Shown here piece by piece: positions 47,701 through 56,025 of a stretch of 64,000 bases of DNA. Position numbers and translations under genes: made by a program. Location: assembly GCF_009795805.1 (NCBI RefSeq), contig NZ_WTEY01000002.1, positions 264,738 through 328,737 of the forward strand, read 5' to 3'. The notes under the pieces were generated by a model. The model did not search any database. It worked only from the letters and a program-made list of their open reading frames with translations, and was not told where the DNA came from. Numbering within the stretch: position 1 is the stretch's first letter; every line of letters starts with the position of its first letter. This DNA is from Gilliamella sp. Pra-s52 (GTDB taxonomy: Bacteria > Pseudomonadota > Gammaproteobacteria > Enterobacterales > Orbaceae).

Positions 47701-47916
47701 ATGAAAGAATATAAGGTTATTGTTTTTCAAGAAGGTGCTTTGTCTTCATTGCTTTTGGGTAATGCTAATGTTAATGAAGTTAAATTTACAGAAGCGTTAA
47801 ATAAGAATGCAGAACAGGGTTGGCGAGTTGTCACGATGGAAAAAGATATGCGTCGCTTATTTTTATTTTGGAAAAGAGAAGCTTATTTAGTGGTACTTGA
47901 ACGAGAACGAAACTAA
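47701..47916 (+). CDS. DUF4177 small protein
   Basis: This 71-residue protein has the DUF4177 pattern: a first strand MKEYKVIVF, then FTEALNKNAEQGWRVVTMEKD (the NxxxxxGWxvv core), and a last strand AYLVVLERE. It is soluble, with no signal peptide. Function unknown. It has its own strong promoter and is followed by a long perfect inverted repeat. Confidence 0.75.
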   Translation: MKEYKVIVFQEGALSSLLLGNANVNEVKFTEALNKNAEQGWRVVTMEKDMRRLFLFWKREAYLVVLERERN

Positions 47917-47931
47917 ATAAAACTGAATTCG

Positions 47932-47980
47932 CTTATCTATTTTTGTATCTAATTTGTCTAACAAAGCAAAAATAGATAAG
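47932..47980. repeat. Perfect 14-bp inverted repeat after the DUF4177 gene
   Basis: CTTATCTATTTTTG (47932-47945) and CAAAAATAGATAAG (47967-47980) are exact complements around 21 bases, inside which TTTGT and ACAAA can also pair. It begins 15 bases after the stop. No T run follows, so it is not a classic terminator. Confidence 0.7.
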
Positions 47981-48143
47981 GGATGTCTGATAGTTAATTT
48001 GGCAGTTGCTATAGTGATTTATTAAGTAGGATCATTAGCTTAGTCAACTCAACGTTCCTCCTCCCTTTTTTATACATAAAATAATATTGCTTATTTTTTG
48101 CAATTAAACATAAGTTTCAATACAAAAAGCTAAAAGCGAGAAA

Positions 48144-48527
48144 CTAAGATTTATGCTGTAATCTTTGTTCAGCCAAAGCAAGAAAGACAATGCCAATAAT
48201 AATACATAATGCCCCTAATAGCCGAGCTATGGTGATTTGTTCTTCAAAAACAATTACCGATACCAGCATAACAGTAACTACCTGTAGATGAGATGCCGCA
48301 AATGCTGGGCCGACAGGAGCTTTTTTTAATAATACCATCCATGTGATAAACGCCCCTGTATAGCCCAACATGACTAAGTAAGCCCAACCATAAGAAAATA
48401 TGCGCACTAGCCAATCAAAACTGATTTCAAACGGTAAGGCCGATAGTGCAGTTAATTTAAAGCTAGTTTGCCCAAAAGTATCAAAAAATAGTAGTAAGAT
48501 AAAACCGATAATGTAAAACTTTTTCAT
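48144..48527 (-). CDS. Small DMT/SMR-like transporter subunit, second of pair
   Basis: This 127-residue protein has four predicted membrane segments (about 5-20, 45-65, 72-95, 99-120) and the GQTSFK motif in the first, similar to half-size EamA/SMR proteins such as ArnE/ArnF or EmrE. It starts one base into the stop of the gene upstream (48527), so the two are translationally coupled and probably form a heterodimer. The substrate is unknown. It is the last gene of the ratA-rnfH-zur run. Confidence 0.7.
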   Translation of the reverse strand: MKKFYIIGFILLLFFDTFGQTSFKLTALSALPFEISFDWLVRIFSYGWAYLVMLGYTGAFITWMVLLKKAPVGPAFAASHLQVVTVMLVSVIVFEEQITIARLLGALCIIIGIVFLALAEQRLQHKS

Positions 48528-48892
48528 TAAGTTAGCCCCACTAATACTACGCCAGTTGTAATAAAAAGTATCCCTACAATACGAAATAAGGTAAGGTGCT
48601 CTTTAAATAGGATGCGCCCTGCTAGCATAACTGTAATGATGTTAAATGATCCTAATAAGATGCCTGCCGATAAAGACACTTCGCTTAAAAATGCTAGCCA
48701 AAATATAAAGCCAAGAAAGTAAGAGCCAAAACCAATCCAAAGCCAAATATTGGCAAATAATCTTTGCCAATAATGTAAGCCTTGTTTGTTTTTAGAAGTG
48801 ATCGCCGCATACTTAAACGCAATTTGCCCGATCGTGTCGCAGGTAAGGTTAATGAGCCAAAGCGCAATAATTAAGGTTGACACTGCTGACAA
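48527..48892 (-). CDS. Small DMT/SMR-like transporter subunit, first of pair
   Basis: This 121-residue protein has four predicted membrane segments and the motif GQIAFKYAA in the first, parallel to GQTSFK in the next gene. SLSAGILLGSFNIITVML and ILFKEHLTLFRIVGILFI match the half-size EamA/SMR fold. Its start lies 22 bases inside zur, so its translation depends on that of zur. A heteromeric pair is likely; what it exports cannot be told from sequence. Confidence 0.7.
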   Translation of the reverse strand: MSAVSTLIIALWLINLTCDTIGQIAFKYAAITSKNKQGLHYWQRLFANIWLWIGFGSYFLGFIFWLAFLSEVSLSAGILLGSFNIITVMLAGRILFKEHLTLFRIVGILFITTGVVLVGLT

Positions 48893-49305
48893 AGTCCATG
48901 TATTTCAAGCACACTGTGCTTTATTAAGTATTGATTGTGGTGTGCGAGTTGTTTTAGCTGTTCTTCGATTTGTTCAGAATGTTTTTCAATAATTTGTTGG
49001 CATTTATCACAAATAAATAAAATGGAAATATGTTCAGGATCTTGAAAATGTGGACAGATGATATAACTATTAGAAGATTCCACTTTGTGGATAAAGCCTT
49101 GCTCAAGCAAAAACTCAAGCGCACGATAAATTGTCGGTGGTTTGGCTTGTGGCTCACTGGTTTTGAGTAGATCTAAAAGATCATACGCACTCATCGCTTT
49201 ATTAGCCGTTAACATAATGTCTAAAACGGTTCGGCGTTGCGTTGTCAGTTTAATGCCACGCTTTTTGCATAAAGTTTCAATTTTTTCAATTAGTAGATTA
49301 TGCAT
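48871..49305 (-). CDS. zur: Zinc-responsive repressor Zur (Fur family)
   Basis: This 144-residue Fur-family regulator has an N-terminal winged helix (LTTQRRTVLDIML, AKPPTIYRALEFLLEQGFI) and a C-terminal dimerisation domain with structural zinc cysteines in CDKC near 98-101 and CQQC near 140-143. TIYRALEFL and the short His-containing C-terminus fit Zur rather than Fur. It should repress zinc uptake genes when zinc is plentiful. It is 16 bases downstream of rnfH, and the SMR pair overlaps its end. Confidence 0.85.
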   Translation of the reverse strand: MHNLLIEKIETLCKKRGIKLTTQRRTVLDIMLTANKAMSAYDLLDLLKTSEPQAKPPTIYRALEFLLEQGFIHKVESSNSYIICPHFQDPEHISILFICDKCQQIIEKHSEQIEEQLKQLAHHNQYLIKHSVLEIHGLCQQCQP

Positions 49306-49321
49306 TTAGTTTCCTTTGCCT

Positions 49322-49600
49322 TTATCGATTATTTTTTTGTGTCGCTTTTCTTCGTCTTATTTCTTTGGGGTCGTTGATTAATGGCCGATATATTTCAATG
49401 CGATCCCCCGCTTTTACCCGTTGAGTCGGTTCACAACGCTTTCCATAAATGCCAATTAGATGTTCATCCAATTTAATCTGACATAACGATAAGATATTGG
49501 ATTTTGTAATTGCTTGCAAGACATTCGTTTGCTCATCGACATTGCAATCAATGACTGTTGCGTTATTCGGTAACGCATAAACCACTTGAATATTTATCAT
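49322..49600 (-). CDS. rnfH: RnfH family protein (UPF0125)
   Basis: This ubiquitin-fold protein of about 92 residues starts MINIQVVYALPNNATV and shows IGIYGKRCEPTQRVKAGDRIEIYRPL split over its core, as RnfH/PasI does. ATG 49600, one base after the ratA stop, is preferred over an in-frame start at 49636 inside ratA. It is the usual partner of ratA; its exact role (proposed antitoxin, or electron-transport accessory) is not settled. Confidence 0.88.
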   Translation of the reverse strand: MINIQVVYALPNNATVIDCNVDEQTNVLQAITKSNILSLCQIKLDEHLIGIYGKRCEPTQRVKAGDRIEIYRPLINDPKEIRRRKATQKNNR

Positions 49601-49601
49601 T

Positions 49602-50030
49602 TTAATAAATCTGCCTTGCTCGTTTTGAAAACGCATTAACCATACCGTTCATGATCTCTTTAAAGACGGGAGTAAAAGTCATATCCAATAATTTATTTTT
49701 GAACTCAAAATCTAAATTAAAGCTGATTTTACTTTTTTGGGGTGCGATTTCAACAAATTGCCATCGACCTGATAATTTTTTAAATGGACCTTCTAATAGC
49801 GTCATATCAATTGAGTTAGGTTCGTTAATTTGATTTAATGTGGTGAACGATTTTTTAAAACCGAACTTTTCAACCTCAATAAATGCGGCAATGGTATTAT
49901 TTTGTTTTCTAATAATACCCGTTGCGATACAATCTGGAATAAATTCTGGATATTTTTCAATATCGTTGACTAAAGCAAACATTTGCTCAATGGTATAAGG
50001 TTCAATAACTTCGTGAAAAATATGTGCCAT
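49602..50030 (-). CDS. ratA: RatA/PasT, SRPBCC (Coq10-like) ribosome association toxin
   Basis: This START/SRPBCC-fold protein of about 142 residues shows YTIEQMFALVNDIEKYPEFIP split near the start, FKKSFTTLNQINEP, LEGPFKKLSGRWQF, and FTPVFKEIMNGMVNAFSKRA at the end, matching RatA/YfjG. In E. coli it blocks 70S assembly at high level and aids persistence at normal level; Coq10 homologues bind ubiquinone. ATG 50030 starts at the conserved MAHIFHEV; an earlier start at 50063 adds an unrelated hydrophobic stretch. It is divergent from smpB. Confidence 0.88.
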   Translation of the reverse strand: MAHIFHEVIEPYTIEQMFALVNDIEKYPEFIPDCIATGIIRKQNNTIAAFIEVEKFGFKKSFTTLNQINEPNSIDMTLLEGPFKKLSGRWQFVEIAPQKSKISFNLDFEFKNKLLDMTFTPVFKEIMNGMVNAFSKRARQIY

Positions 50031-50096
50031 AGTAATAAAATAAAAAGCTAAAATTAGTAGCATATAATATCACGTAACTCTATAATAACGCACATT

Positions 50097-50579
50097 ATGA
50101 CTAAGAAAAAATCACATAAGCCAGGTTCGGCAACCATTGCATTAAATAAACGTGCACGCCATGAGTACTTCATTGAAGAAGAAATCGAGGCGGGATTATC
50201 CCTGCAAGGCTGGGAAGTCAAATCACTGCGCGCAGGTAAAGTCAATATTAGCGATAGCTATGTTCTGCTAAAAGATGGCGAAGCATGGTTATTTGGGGCG
50301 ACCATTACTCCGTTGAATGTTGCTTCAACTCATGTTATTTGCGAACCTATGCGCAACCGTAAGTTATTGCTAAATGAGCGTGAACTTAATTCATTATTTG
50401 GCCAAATCAATCGCCAAGGTTATACCGTTGTTGCCCTTTCTTTATATTGGAAGAATGCATGGGCGAAAGTGAAAATTGGGGTAGCCAAAGGTAAAAAAGA
50501 GTACGATAAACGTTCCGATATTAAAGAACGCCAATGGCAAGTTGATAAAGCGCGTATCATGAAGAACGCCAATCGGTAA
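50097..50579 (+). CDS. smpB: SsrA-binding protein SmpB
   Basis: SmpB brings tmRNA to stalled ribosomes. The 160 residues show [48 protein letters not shown]-like [13 protein letters not shown], and the basic C-terminal tail [16 protein letters not shown]. Length equals the E. coli protein. Divergent from ratA, as in E. coli. I found no tmRNA gene downstream. Confidence 0.97.
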   Translation: MTKKKSHKPGSATIALNKRARHEYFIEEEIEAGLSLQGWEVKSLRAGKVNISDSYVLLKDGEAWLFGATITPLNVASTHVICEPMRNRKLLLNERELNSLFGQINRQGYTVVALSLYWKNAWAKVKIGVAKGKKEYDKRSDIKERQWQVDKARIMKNANR

Positions 50580-51062
50580 TGTTTGGCTTTCCCTTGATTG
50601 AACTTGATCGCAACAAATTACTCATCAATTAGCTTTAACTAAAGTTATGTTTGGCGGGTAAACATAATCTATTTATTGAATTTCTTCAACAAATTTTATA
50701 AAACAAACCATCATAATAACCAGATAATAAAGATGAATTGAAAAGATGAACGTTTTCTAAAATAATTATGATAAATATTCCAACTACATAAATAATATAC
50801 CTCAATTCCCCCGAGTCTAAGAACATATAAAAAAGATGTAATACAATTAATAAAGAAATAAAAAAACAAATAAAAAACAGAAAAATATTATCCCGACCAC
50901 AATCAAACAAACAATTCCTTATCCGAATGAATTTTTTCTCTACTATCTATATAGCCATTTCTAGTGAAATGGCTTATTCGTTAATCATCTTTATTATCTT
51001 AATCAATAATAAGGTAACTAAATGAATATATTATTAAATAATTTATAGAAAGAGGTTTTTTT
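50580..51062. other. Long intergenic region before lgoT
   Basis: In 483 bases I can support only a weak minus-strand hydrophobic frame (50686-50910) and a perfect 9-bp hairpin at 50953-50974 (AGCCATTTC, TAGT, GAAATGGCT). The lgoT leader with AAAGAGG lies at the right end. No operator is recognised, although LgoR probably acts here. Confidence 0.5.
50686..50910 (-). CDS. Possible small membrane protein (doubtful)
   Basis: A 74-codon frame with TTG start behind AAGGA encodes two strongly hydrophobic stretches (about 9-30 and 38-52) and no recognised domain. In AT-rich DNA such frames arise by chance, since T-rich codons give Phe, Leu and Ile. It is kept only because nothing else explains this gap. 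Confidence 0.2.
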   Translation of the reverse strand: MFDCGRDNIFLFFICFFISLLIVLHLFYMFLDSGELRYIIYVVGIFIIIILENVHLFNSSLLSGYYDGLFYKIC

Positions 51063-52343
51063 ATGCCTAAAAAAAATAGTCGTGTTCGATTCCATATAGC
51101 AATACTCATGTTATTTGCTATTGTGATTAACTATTTAGATAGAACTGTAATGTCTGCAGCTGCACCTATTATTGCGACTGATTTAAATATTTCACCTGAG
51201 GCAATGGGATGGATCATGTCTGCATTTTTCTTAAGCTATGCATGTTGCCAAATTCCTGCTGGCTTCCTTGCTGATCGTTTTGGACAAAGAAAGACCCTTG
51301 CAGGTTCAGTTACGTGGTGGTCTTTAGCTACAGGCGCAACAGCATTAGCAACATCACCAATTGGTTTTATTTTCTCTCGAGTTTTTATGGGCATTGGCGA
51401 AGCAGCTGCATATCCGTGTAATGGTGGCATTACCGCAAAATGGTTCCCTGATAGAGAAAGGGGGCGTGTTACGGCACTGTTTGATAGTGGTTCTCGCTTC
51501 GGTACAGCATTTGCAATGCCTCTTGTTGTTTGGATTATTGCTAGTTGGGGATGGCATGCAGCATTTTTTATTTGTGGCGCTTTGGGCCTTCTTTGGGTTG
51601 TTTGGTGGTTATGTGTTTACCAAGATCCTGAGCAACACCCAAGGATTAGTGAAACAGAATTAAAATATATTCGTGAAGGTCAAATTAAAAAAGAAGGAAT
51701 AGACAATATACAACCCATGAAATGGTATCAATTATTAAAATACCGCAATGTGCTTGCTATGTGTATTGGCTTTTTTATGCTTAATTATGCAGTCTATTTT
51801 TTTATTACTTGGTTTCCAACCTATTTAATGAAAGAACGGGGTTTAAGCTTGACTGAAATGGGTTTTCTTGCCATGTTACCGCCTTTATGTGGCATCATTG
51901 GACAATGGATCGGTGGTTGGTTAACTGATTTTATCTATATCAAAACCAATAACATCAATCTTGCAAGAAAAATTAACTTAGTTGGCGGAATGTTAATTGC
52001 AACTTCAATTTCACTTGCTGGCTTAGTTGATTCAATAACTATCATGATGGTACTACTTTGTATTTCATATATTGGCCTTGCTTTTGCTGGTTCAGCTATT
52101 TGGTGTCTACCAGGTGATATTGCACCAAGAAATATGACATCCGTTTTAGGAGGAATCCAAAACACTGTTTCAAATTGTGGTGGTATATTAGGTCCAATTG
52201 TAACAGGGTATATTATTGGAGCAACAGGTTCATTTATGTATGCATTAGTGGTTTCGGGGTGTGCTTGTGCTATAGGTGCACTTGTATATTTACTCGTATT
52301 AAAGGACATTAAACCAATTACAGAAAGTCAATCTACTTTATAA
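51063..52343 (+). CDS. MFS sugar-acid transporter (ACS family), probable L-galactonate carrier
   Basis: This 426-residue carrier of the anion:cation symporter group has twelve membrane segments, NYLDRTVMSAAAP near 24, LADRFGQRKTLAGSV (motif A) near 68, RVFMGIGEAAAYPCNGGI near 107 and WFPDRERGRVTALFDSG. The family includes ExuT, GudP, GarP, DgoT and LgoT. It heads a cluster with lgoR, uxaB, lgoD and uxaA, so L-galactonate or a related hexonate/hexuronate is the likely cargo. The sequence is not a close LgoT by eye, so the symbol is withheld. A terminator follows. Confidence 0.85.
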   Translation: MPKKNSRVRFHIAILMLFAIVINYLDRTVMSAAAPIIATDLNISPEAMGWIMSAFFLSYACCQIPAGFLADRFGQRKTLAGSVTWWSLATGATALATSPIGFIFSRVFMGIGEAAAYPCNGGITAKWFPDRERGRVTALFDSGSRFGTAFAMPLVVWIIASWGWHAAFFICGALGLLWVVWWLCVYQDPEQHPRISETELKYIREGQIKKEGIDNIQPMKWYQLLKYRNVLAMCIGFFMLNYAVYFFITWFPTYLMKERGLSLTEMGFLAMLPPLCGIIGQWIGGWLTDFIYIKTNNINLARKINLVGGMLIATSISLAGLVDSITIMMVLLCISYIGLAFAGSAIWCLPGDIAPRNMTSVLGGIQNTVSNCGGILGPIVTGYIIGATGSFMYALVVSGCACAIGALVYLLVLKDIKPITESQSTL

Positions 52344-52360
52344 ATTAGCCATTTTATTAG

Positions 52361-52394
52361 AAAATCCTAGCAAGACTATTTGGTAGGATTTTTT
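52361..52394 (+). terminator. Terminator between the transporter and lgoR
   Basis: AAAATCCTA and TAGGATTTT with a 14-base loop and T run; it ends the transporter transcript 42 bases before lgoR. Confidence 0.8.
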
Positions 52395-52435
52395 CAAACT
52401 CCTATTATTATAATAACATTATCGAGAAACATAAT

Positions 52436-53353
52436 ATGGGCAGAAGTCAAACATTAAGACAAAATACCATCAATCAATTTATTGATTGCATTAATAATAA
52501 TATATTATCTTTTCCATTACCTTCTATTTCAATTCTGGCTGACGCTTTCAACGTGAGTAGAACAACTATCCGAGCTGTACTTGAGTATTTATGTAGAACT
52601 GAAATTTTACTATTTAGCAATAACGAATATCATTTATTACGGGAACCAACAAACGAGGATAAAATTGCCTGTATTTTTGAAAAGAGATCAATACAAGATA
52701 AAAAGTTTGAAACTTATTTTTACGATTTAATCAATCACAAAAAATTATTACCTGGAGATAATTTTAATGAAATTCAACTTGCGAAAGAAACCAAAGTAAA
52801 TCCTATTGTTGTTCGTGAATTTTTATTACGTTTTTTGCACTATGGATTGATTAATAATATAAAAAAAGGTGAATGGGAATTAGTTACCTTTGCTAAAGAC
52901 TACGCAGAAAAGCTTTATGAATTTAGAAGTGTTTTAGAAATATTTGCACTTAAAGCATTTATGTCTCAACCCGATAACCATATTAACTGGATAAAAGCAC
53001 GAGAATTATTACAACGCCATAAGAATTTTCAACAAAAAATACAAAATGAATACACGCACTTTTCAACACTTGATCGTGATTTCCATCAATTGATTTTATC
53101 TTGTAATGATAATCCATTTTTTATGCAGTCGTTTGATTTAATTTCAGTGATATTTCACTTTCATTATCAGTGGGACAATAGTGACCTCAAAGAACGCAAT
53201 AGTATTGCTGTATCAGAACATATAGCAGTATTAACAGCTATTTTACAAAAAAATGAACACAATGCCATTGAAGCATTGTGCCGTCATTTAAATACAGCTA
53301 AAACATCAATGCAAGAATCGATTGGTCGAACATTAACCATAAAAAACAGATAA
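52436..53353 (+). CDS. lgoR: L-galactonate operon regulator LgoR (GntR/FCD type, two winged helices)
   Basis: This 305-residue protein matches the length and layout of E. coli LgoR (YjjM). It has two DNA-binding-like domains in tandem: residues about 5-60 (LADAFNVSRTTIRAVLEYL) and about 88-145 (IQLAKETKVNPIVVREFLLRF), then an FCD domain (YEFRSVLEIFALKAF, LDRDFHQLILSCNDNPFF, IFHFHYQWDNSDLKERN). Context with lgoD and uxaAB supports control of L-galactonate genes. The ligand and operators are not visible. Confidence 0.85.
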   Translation: MGRSQTLRQNTINQFIDCINNNILSFPLPSISILADAFNVSRTTIRAVLEYLCRTEILLFSNNEYHLLREPTNEDKIACIFEKRSIQDKKFETYFYDLINHKKLLPGDNFNEIQLAKETKVNPIVVREFLLRFLHYGLINNIKKGEWELVTFAKDYAEKLYEFRSVLEIFALKAFMSQPDNHINWIKARELLQRHKNFQQKIQNEYTHFSTLDRDFHQLILSCNDNPFFMQSFDLISVIFHFHYQWDNSDLKERNSIAVSEHIAVLTAILQKNEHNAIEALCRHLNTAKTSMQESIGRTLTIKNR

Positions 53354-53422
53354 AAAACAAAAAATTTTTATACCCAACACGAAACAAATAAAAAAATAAA
53401 TACTGTTTTTTATCTTCTTTTA

Positions 53423-53467
53423 TAGTTCTCTTTACTTACTATCTCGCAACATAATTAAAGAGAACTA
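53423..53467 (+). promoter_or_regulatory. Inverted repeat covering the uxaB ribosome binding site
   Basis: TAGTTCTCTTTA (53423-53434) and TAAAGAGAACTA (53456-53467) are perfect 12-bp complements around a 21-base loop. The 3' arm contains AAAGAGA, the uxaB Shine-Dalgarno, and ends 5 bases before the start codon. In RNA this hairpin would hide the ribosome binding site. Confidence 0.65.
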
Positions 53468-53471
53468 TTCT

Positions 53472-54911
53472 ATGAAAAAACAATTAAATAGAACTAACTT
53501 TCCCGGCCCTAGCTACCCTGAAAAAATTCTCCAATTTGGTGAAGGAAATTTTCTAAGAGCATTTGTTGATTGGATTGTTGATAATCTAAACCAAAAAACA
53601 GATTTCAATAGTGGCGTAACTATTGTAAGACCAATTGATACTCATCAACCATCCATCAACGAACAAGATGGACTTTATACCACAATTATTCGTGGGTTGA
53701 ATGAACAAGGTGACGCTATTGCAACACCTAGAATTATCTATTCCGTTAACCGAGAAATTTTGATATATCAAGATTATCAATTATATTTAAAATGCGCTGA
53801 GAATCCTGACTTAGAATTTATTTTCTCTAATACCACTGAAGCTGGAATCGCATTTAACGATAAAGATAAAGCAACCGATACACCACCAACGACTTTCCCA
53901 GCTAAACTAACCTGTTTTTTACATCATCGATTCGAGTTTTTTAACGGACAAAAAGATAAAGGTTTAATTATTATTCCATGTGAACTTATTGACTATAATG
54001 GTGAAAAGTTAAAAGAACTAGTACTAGAATATGCAAAATTATGGAATCTTAGTAATAGCTTTATTACTTGGATCAAAGAAAGCAATACATTTTGTTCAAC
54101 ATTAGTCGATCGTATTGTCACTGGTTATCCAAAAGACGAAGCCATACAACTTGAACAACAACTTGGTTATCAAGACCGTTTTTTAGATACTGCTGAATAC
54201 TTCTATTTATTTGTTATTCAAGGACCAGATTGGTTAAAACAAAAATTAAAACTTGACCAATTAGATCTGAACATTTTAGTGGTTGATGATATTAAACCGT
54301 ACAAAGAAAGAAAGGTCGGCATTTTAAATGGTGCCCATACAGCAATGGTTCCTGTTGCTTACCTTGCTGGGCTACGTACTGTTGGTCAATGTATGAATGA
54401 TTCGCAAATTGAAACCTTTGTTAAAAATCTTTTGAATCAAGAAGTGATCCCAACCTTATCTTTAGATAAAAAGCAGCTAGAAAAATTTGCCGATGAAGTA
54501 TTAAAGCGTTTTAAAAATCCATTCATCAAACATGAACTCATGTCTATTTCTTTAAATTCATTAACGAAATTTAAAACTCGCTTATTACCACAGCTATTAA
54601 CCTACAGTCAACGATTTAACTGCCCTCCTAAATATATTTCGTTTTCATTAGCCGCACTTATTGCTTTTTATCGTGGAGAGTACCAAGGTCAAGTGATTTC
54701 ATTAACTGATGATACGCACTTATTAGCAAAATTTAAAGAATGGCAGCCACTTTATCAAAATGACGTCAAAACATTAGTAACAAACGTCTTAAAAATGACT
54801 GAACATTGGGGACAAGATTTAAATACTGTCACTGGGTTGACCGATTTAGTCTCGGAAAATCTAAAAAATATTTTATCCCACAATATTAAAAATTATATTC
54901 CAAACAATTAA
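53472..54911 (+). CDS. uxaB: Tagaturonate reductase (altronate oxidoreductase)
   Basis: UxaB reduces D-tagaturonate to D-altronate with NADH. The 479-residue polyol dehydrogenase family protein shows ILQFGEGNFLRAFVDWIVD near 19, LYTTIIRGLNEQGDA near 64, IIIPCELIDYNGEKLKELV, FCSTLVDRIVTGYP, and the catalytic KVGILNGAHTAMVPVAYLAG with Lys, Asn and His. Length agrees with E. coli UxaB (483). It is the first of the uxaB-lgoD-uxaA run. Confidence 0.93.
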   Translation: MKKQLNRTNFPGPSYPEKILQFGEGNFLRAFVDWIVDNLNQKTDFNSGVTIVRPIDTHQPSINEQDGLYTTIIRGLNEQGDAIATPRIIYSVNREILIYQDYQLYLKCAENPDLEFIFSNTTEAGIAFNDKDKATDTPPTTFPAKLTCFLHHRFEFFNGQKDKGLIIIPCELIDYNGEKLKELVLEYAKLWNLSNSFITWIKESNTFCSTLVDRIVTGYPKDEAIQLEQQLGYQDRFLDTAEYFYLFVIQGPDWLKQKLKLDQLDLNILVVDDIKPYKERKVGILNGAHTAMVPVAYLAGLRTVGQCMNDSQIETFVKNLLNQEVIPTLSLDKKQLEKFADEVLKRFKNPFIKHELMSISLNSLTKFKTRLLPQLLTYSQRFNCPPKYISFSLAALIAFYRGEYQGQVISLTDDTHLLAKFKEWQPLYQNDVKTLVTNVLKMTEHWGQDLNTVTGLTDLVSENLKNILSHNIKNYIPNN

Positions 54912-54929
54912 ACATCAGGAGTCAATCAA

Positions 54930-55955
54930 ATGCCTAAAATGAAATATATTGTTATTCCAGAACCAGGGAAAGTTGAAATCAGAGAAGCAGAAAAACCGAC
55001 TTTACAGAAGGGCGAAGCAATCTTAAAAGTATTATACGGTGGGATTTGTGGTTCTGACATGGGAACATATAAAGGCACATTCCTTTATGCTAGCTATCCC
55101 CGCATTCCTGGTCATGAATTTTCGGCTGAAGTAGTAGAAGTTGGTGAAAACGATTATGGCATCAAAAAAGGCATGATTGTGACAGCAAATCCCTACTTTA
55201 ATTGTGGCAAATGTTACTCTTGCCGTCGTGGATTTGTTAACTGTTGTACAAGCAATCAAACTCTTGGTGCACAACGTGATGGTATTTTTAGAGAATATTA
55301 CAGTATGCCAATTGAACGTATTTATGATGGTAAAGGATTAGATGCATTAACTCTCTCAATGATTGAACCATTTTGTATTAGCTACCATTCCATTCAACGT
55401 ACCTCAGTAAAAGAAGGAGACAAAGTACTCGTTGTGGGGGCAGGACCTATCGGTTTATTTGCGGTTATGGCAGCGATATTAAAAGGTGCGGAAGTTTATG
55501 TAAGTGATGTTATGCCGTCACGATTAGATAAAGCATTATCACTTGGTGCAAAGGATGTGATTCGTACTGATAAAGAAAATTTTGAAGAAAGAGTAAAAGA
55601 ATTAACACAAGGTAATGGTTTTGACGTCTGTATTGAATGTGCTGGACTACCACAAACTTTCCAAAACTGTATTGATGCAGCTGCGTTCCGTGGGCGTATT
55701 GGTTTAGTGGGTGTAAGTAAGCAAAAATTAGATTTTGCCTTTACCCAAATTCAAACTAAAGAATTAGATATTTTTGGCTCCCGTAATGCACTCAAAAAAG
55801 ATTTTGTCGAGTTAATTGATTTAGTCAGTTCAGGAAAATGTGATGTTAAAAAAATCATTACCGATGTATACGAATTAGCTGATGCTGAAAACGCATTCAA
55901 AGAAATGCGTGACGATCCAAGTACTCGACTAAAATCAGTAATTAAAATCGGTTAA
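54930..55955 (+). CDS. lgoD: Zinc alcohol dehydrogenase, probable L-galactonate 5-dehydrogenase
   Basis: This 341-residue medium-chain dehydrogenase has catalytic zinc residues in GGICGSDMG and PGHEFSAEVV, the structural zinc cysteines in CGKCYSCRRGFVNCC, and the NAD-binding VLVVGAGPIGLFAVMAA. LgoD of E. coli (340 residues) oxidises L-galactonate to D-tagaturonate, which UxaB then reduces. The neighbours make this the best assignment; other polyol or aldonate dehydrogenases of the family cannot be excluded. CAGGAG precedes ATG 54930. Confidence 0.78.
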   Translation: MPKMKYIVIPEPGKVEIREAEKPTLQKGEAILKVLYGGICGSDMGTYKGTFLYASYPRIPGHEFSAEVVEVGENDYGIKKGMIVTANPYFNCGKCYSCRRGFVNCCTSNQTLGAQRDGIFREYYSMPIERIYDGKGLDALTLSMIEPFCISYHSIQRTSVKEGDKVLVVGAGPIGLFAVMAAILKGAEVYVSDVMPSRLDKALSLGAKDVIRTDKENFEERVKELTQGNGFDVCIECAGLPQTFQNCIDAAAFRGRIGLVGVSKQKLDFAFTQIQTKELDIFGSRNALKKDFVELIDLVSSGKCDVKKIITDVYELADAENAFKEMRDDPSTRLKSVIKIG

Positions 55956-55968
55956 ACAAATAACAACC

Positions 55969-56014
55969 AACTACAGACTTCCGTTATCAAAATTAGCGGA
56001 AGTCTGTAGTTTTA
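55969..56014 (+). terminator. Strong hairpin between lgoD and uxaA
   Basis: AACTACAGACTTCCG (55969-55983) and CGGAAGTCTGTAGTT (55997-56011) form a perfect 15-bp stem with a 13-base loop, then TT. It lies between two genes of one pathway only 70 bases apart, so it probably tunes uxaA level or marks an mRNA processing site. Confidence 0.7.
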
Positions 56015-56025
56015 GGAATAGAATT

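Noticed and set aside
50580..50690. tmRNA (ssrA) gene next to smpB
   Set aside because: The bases after smpB do not show a tmRNA acceptor-like start or a tag-coding frame.
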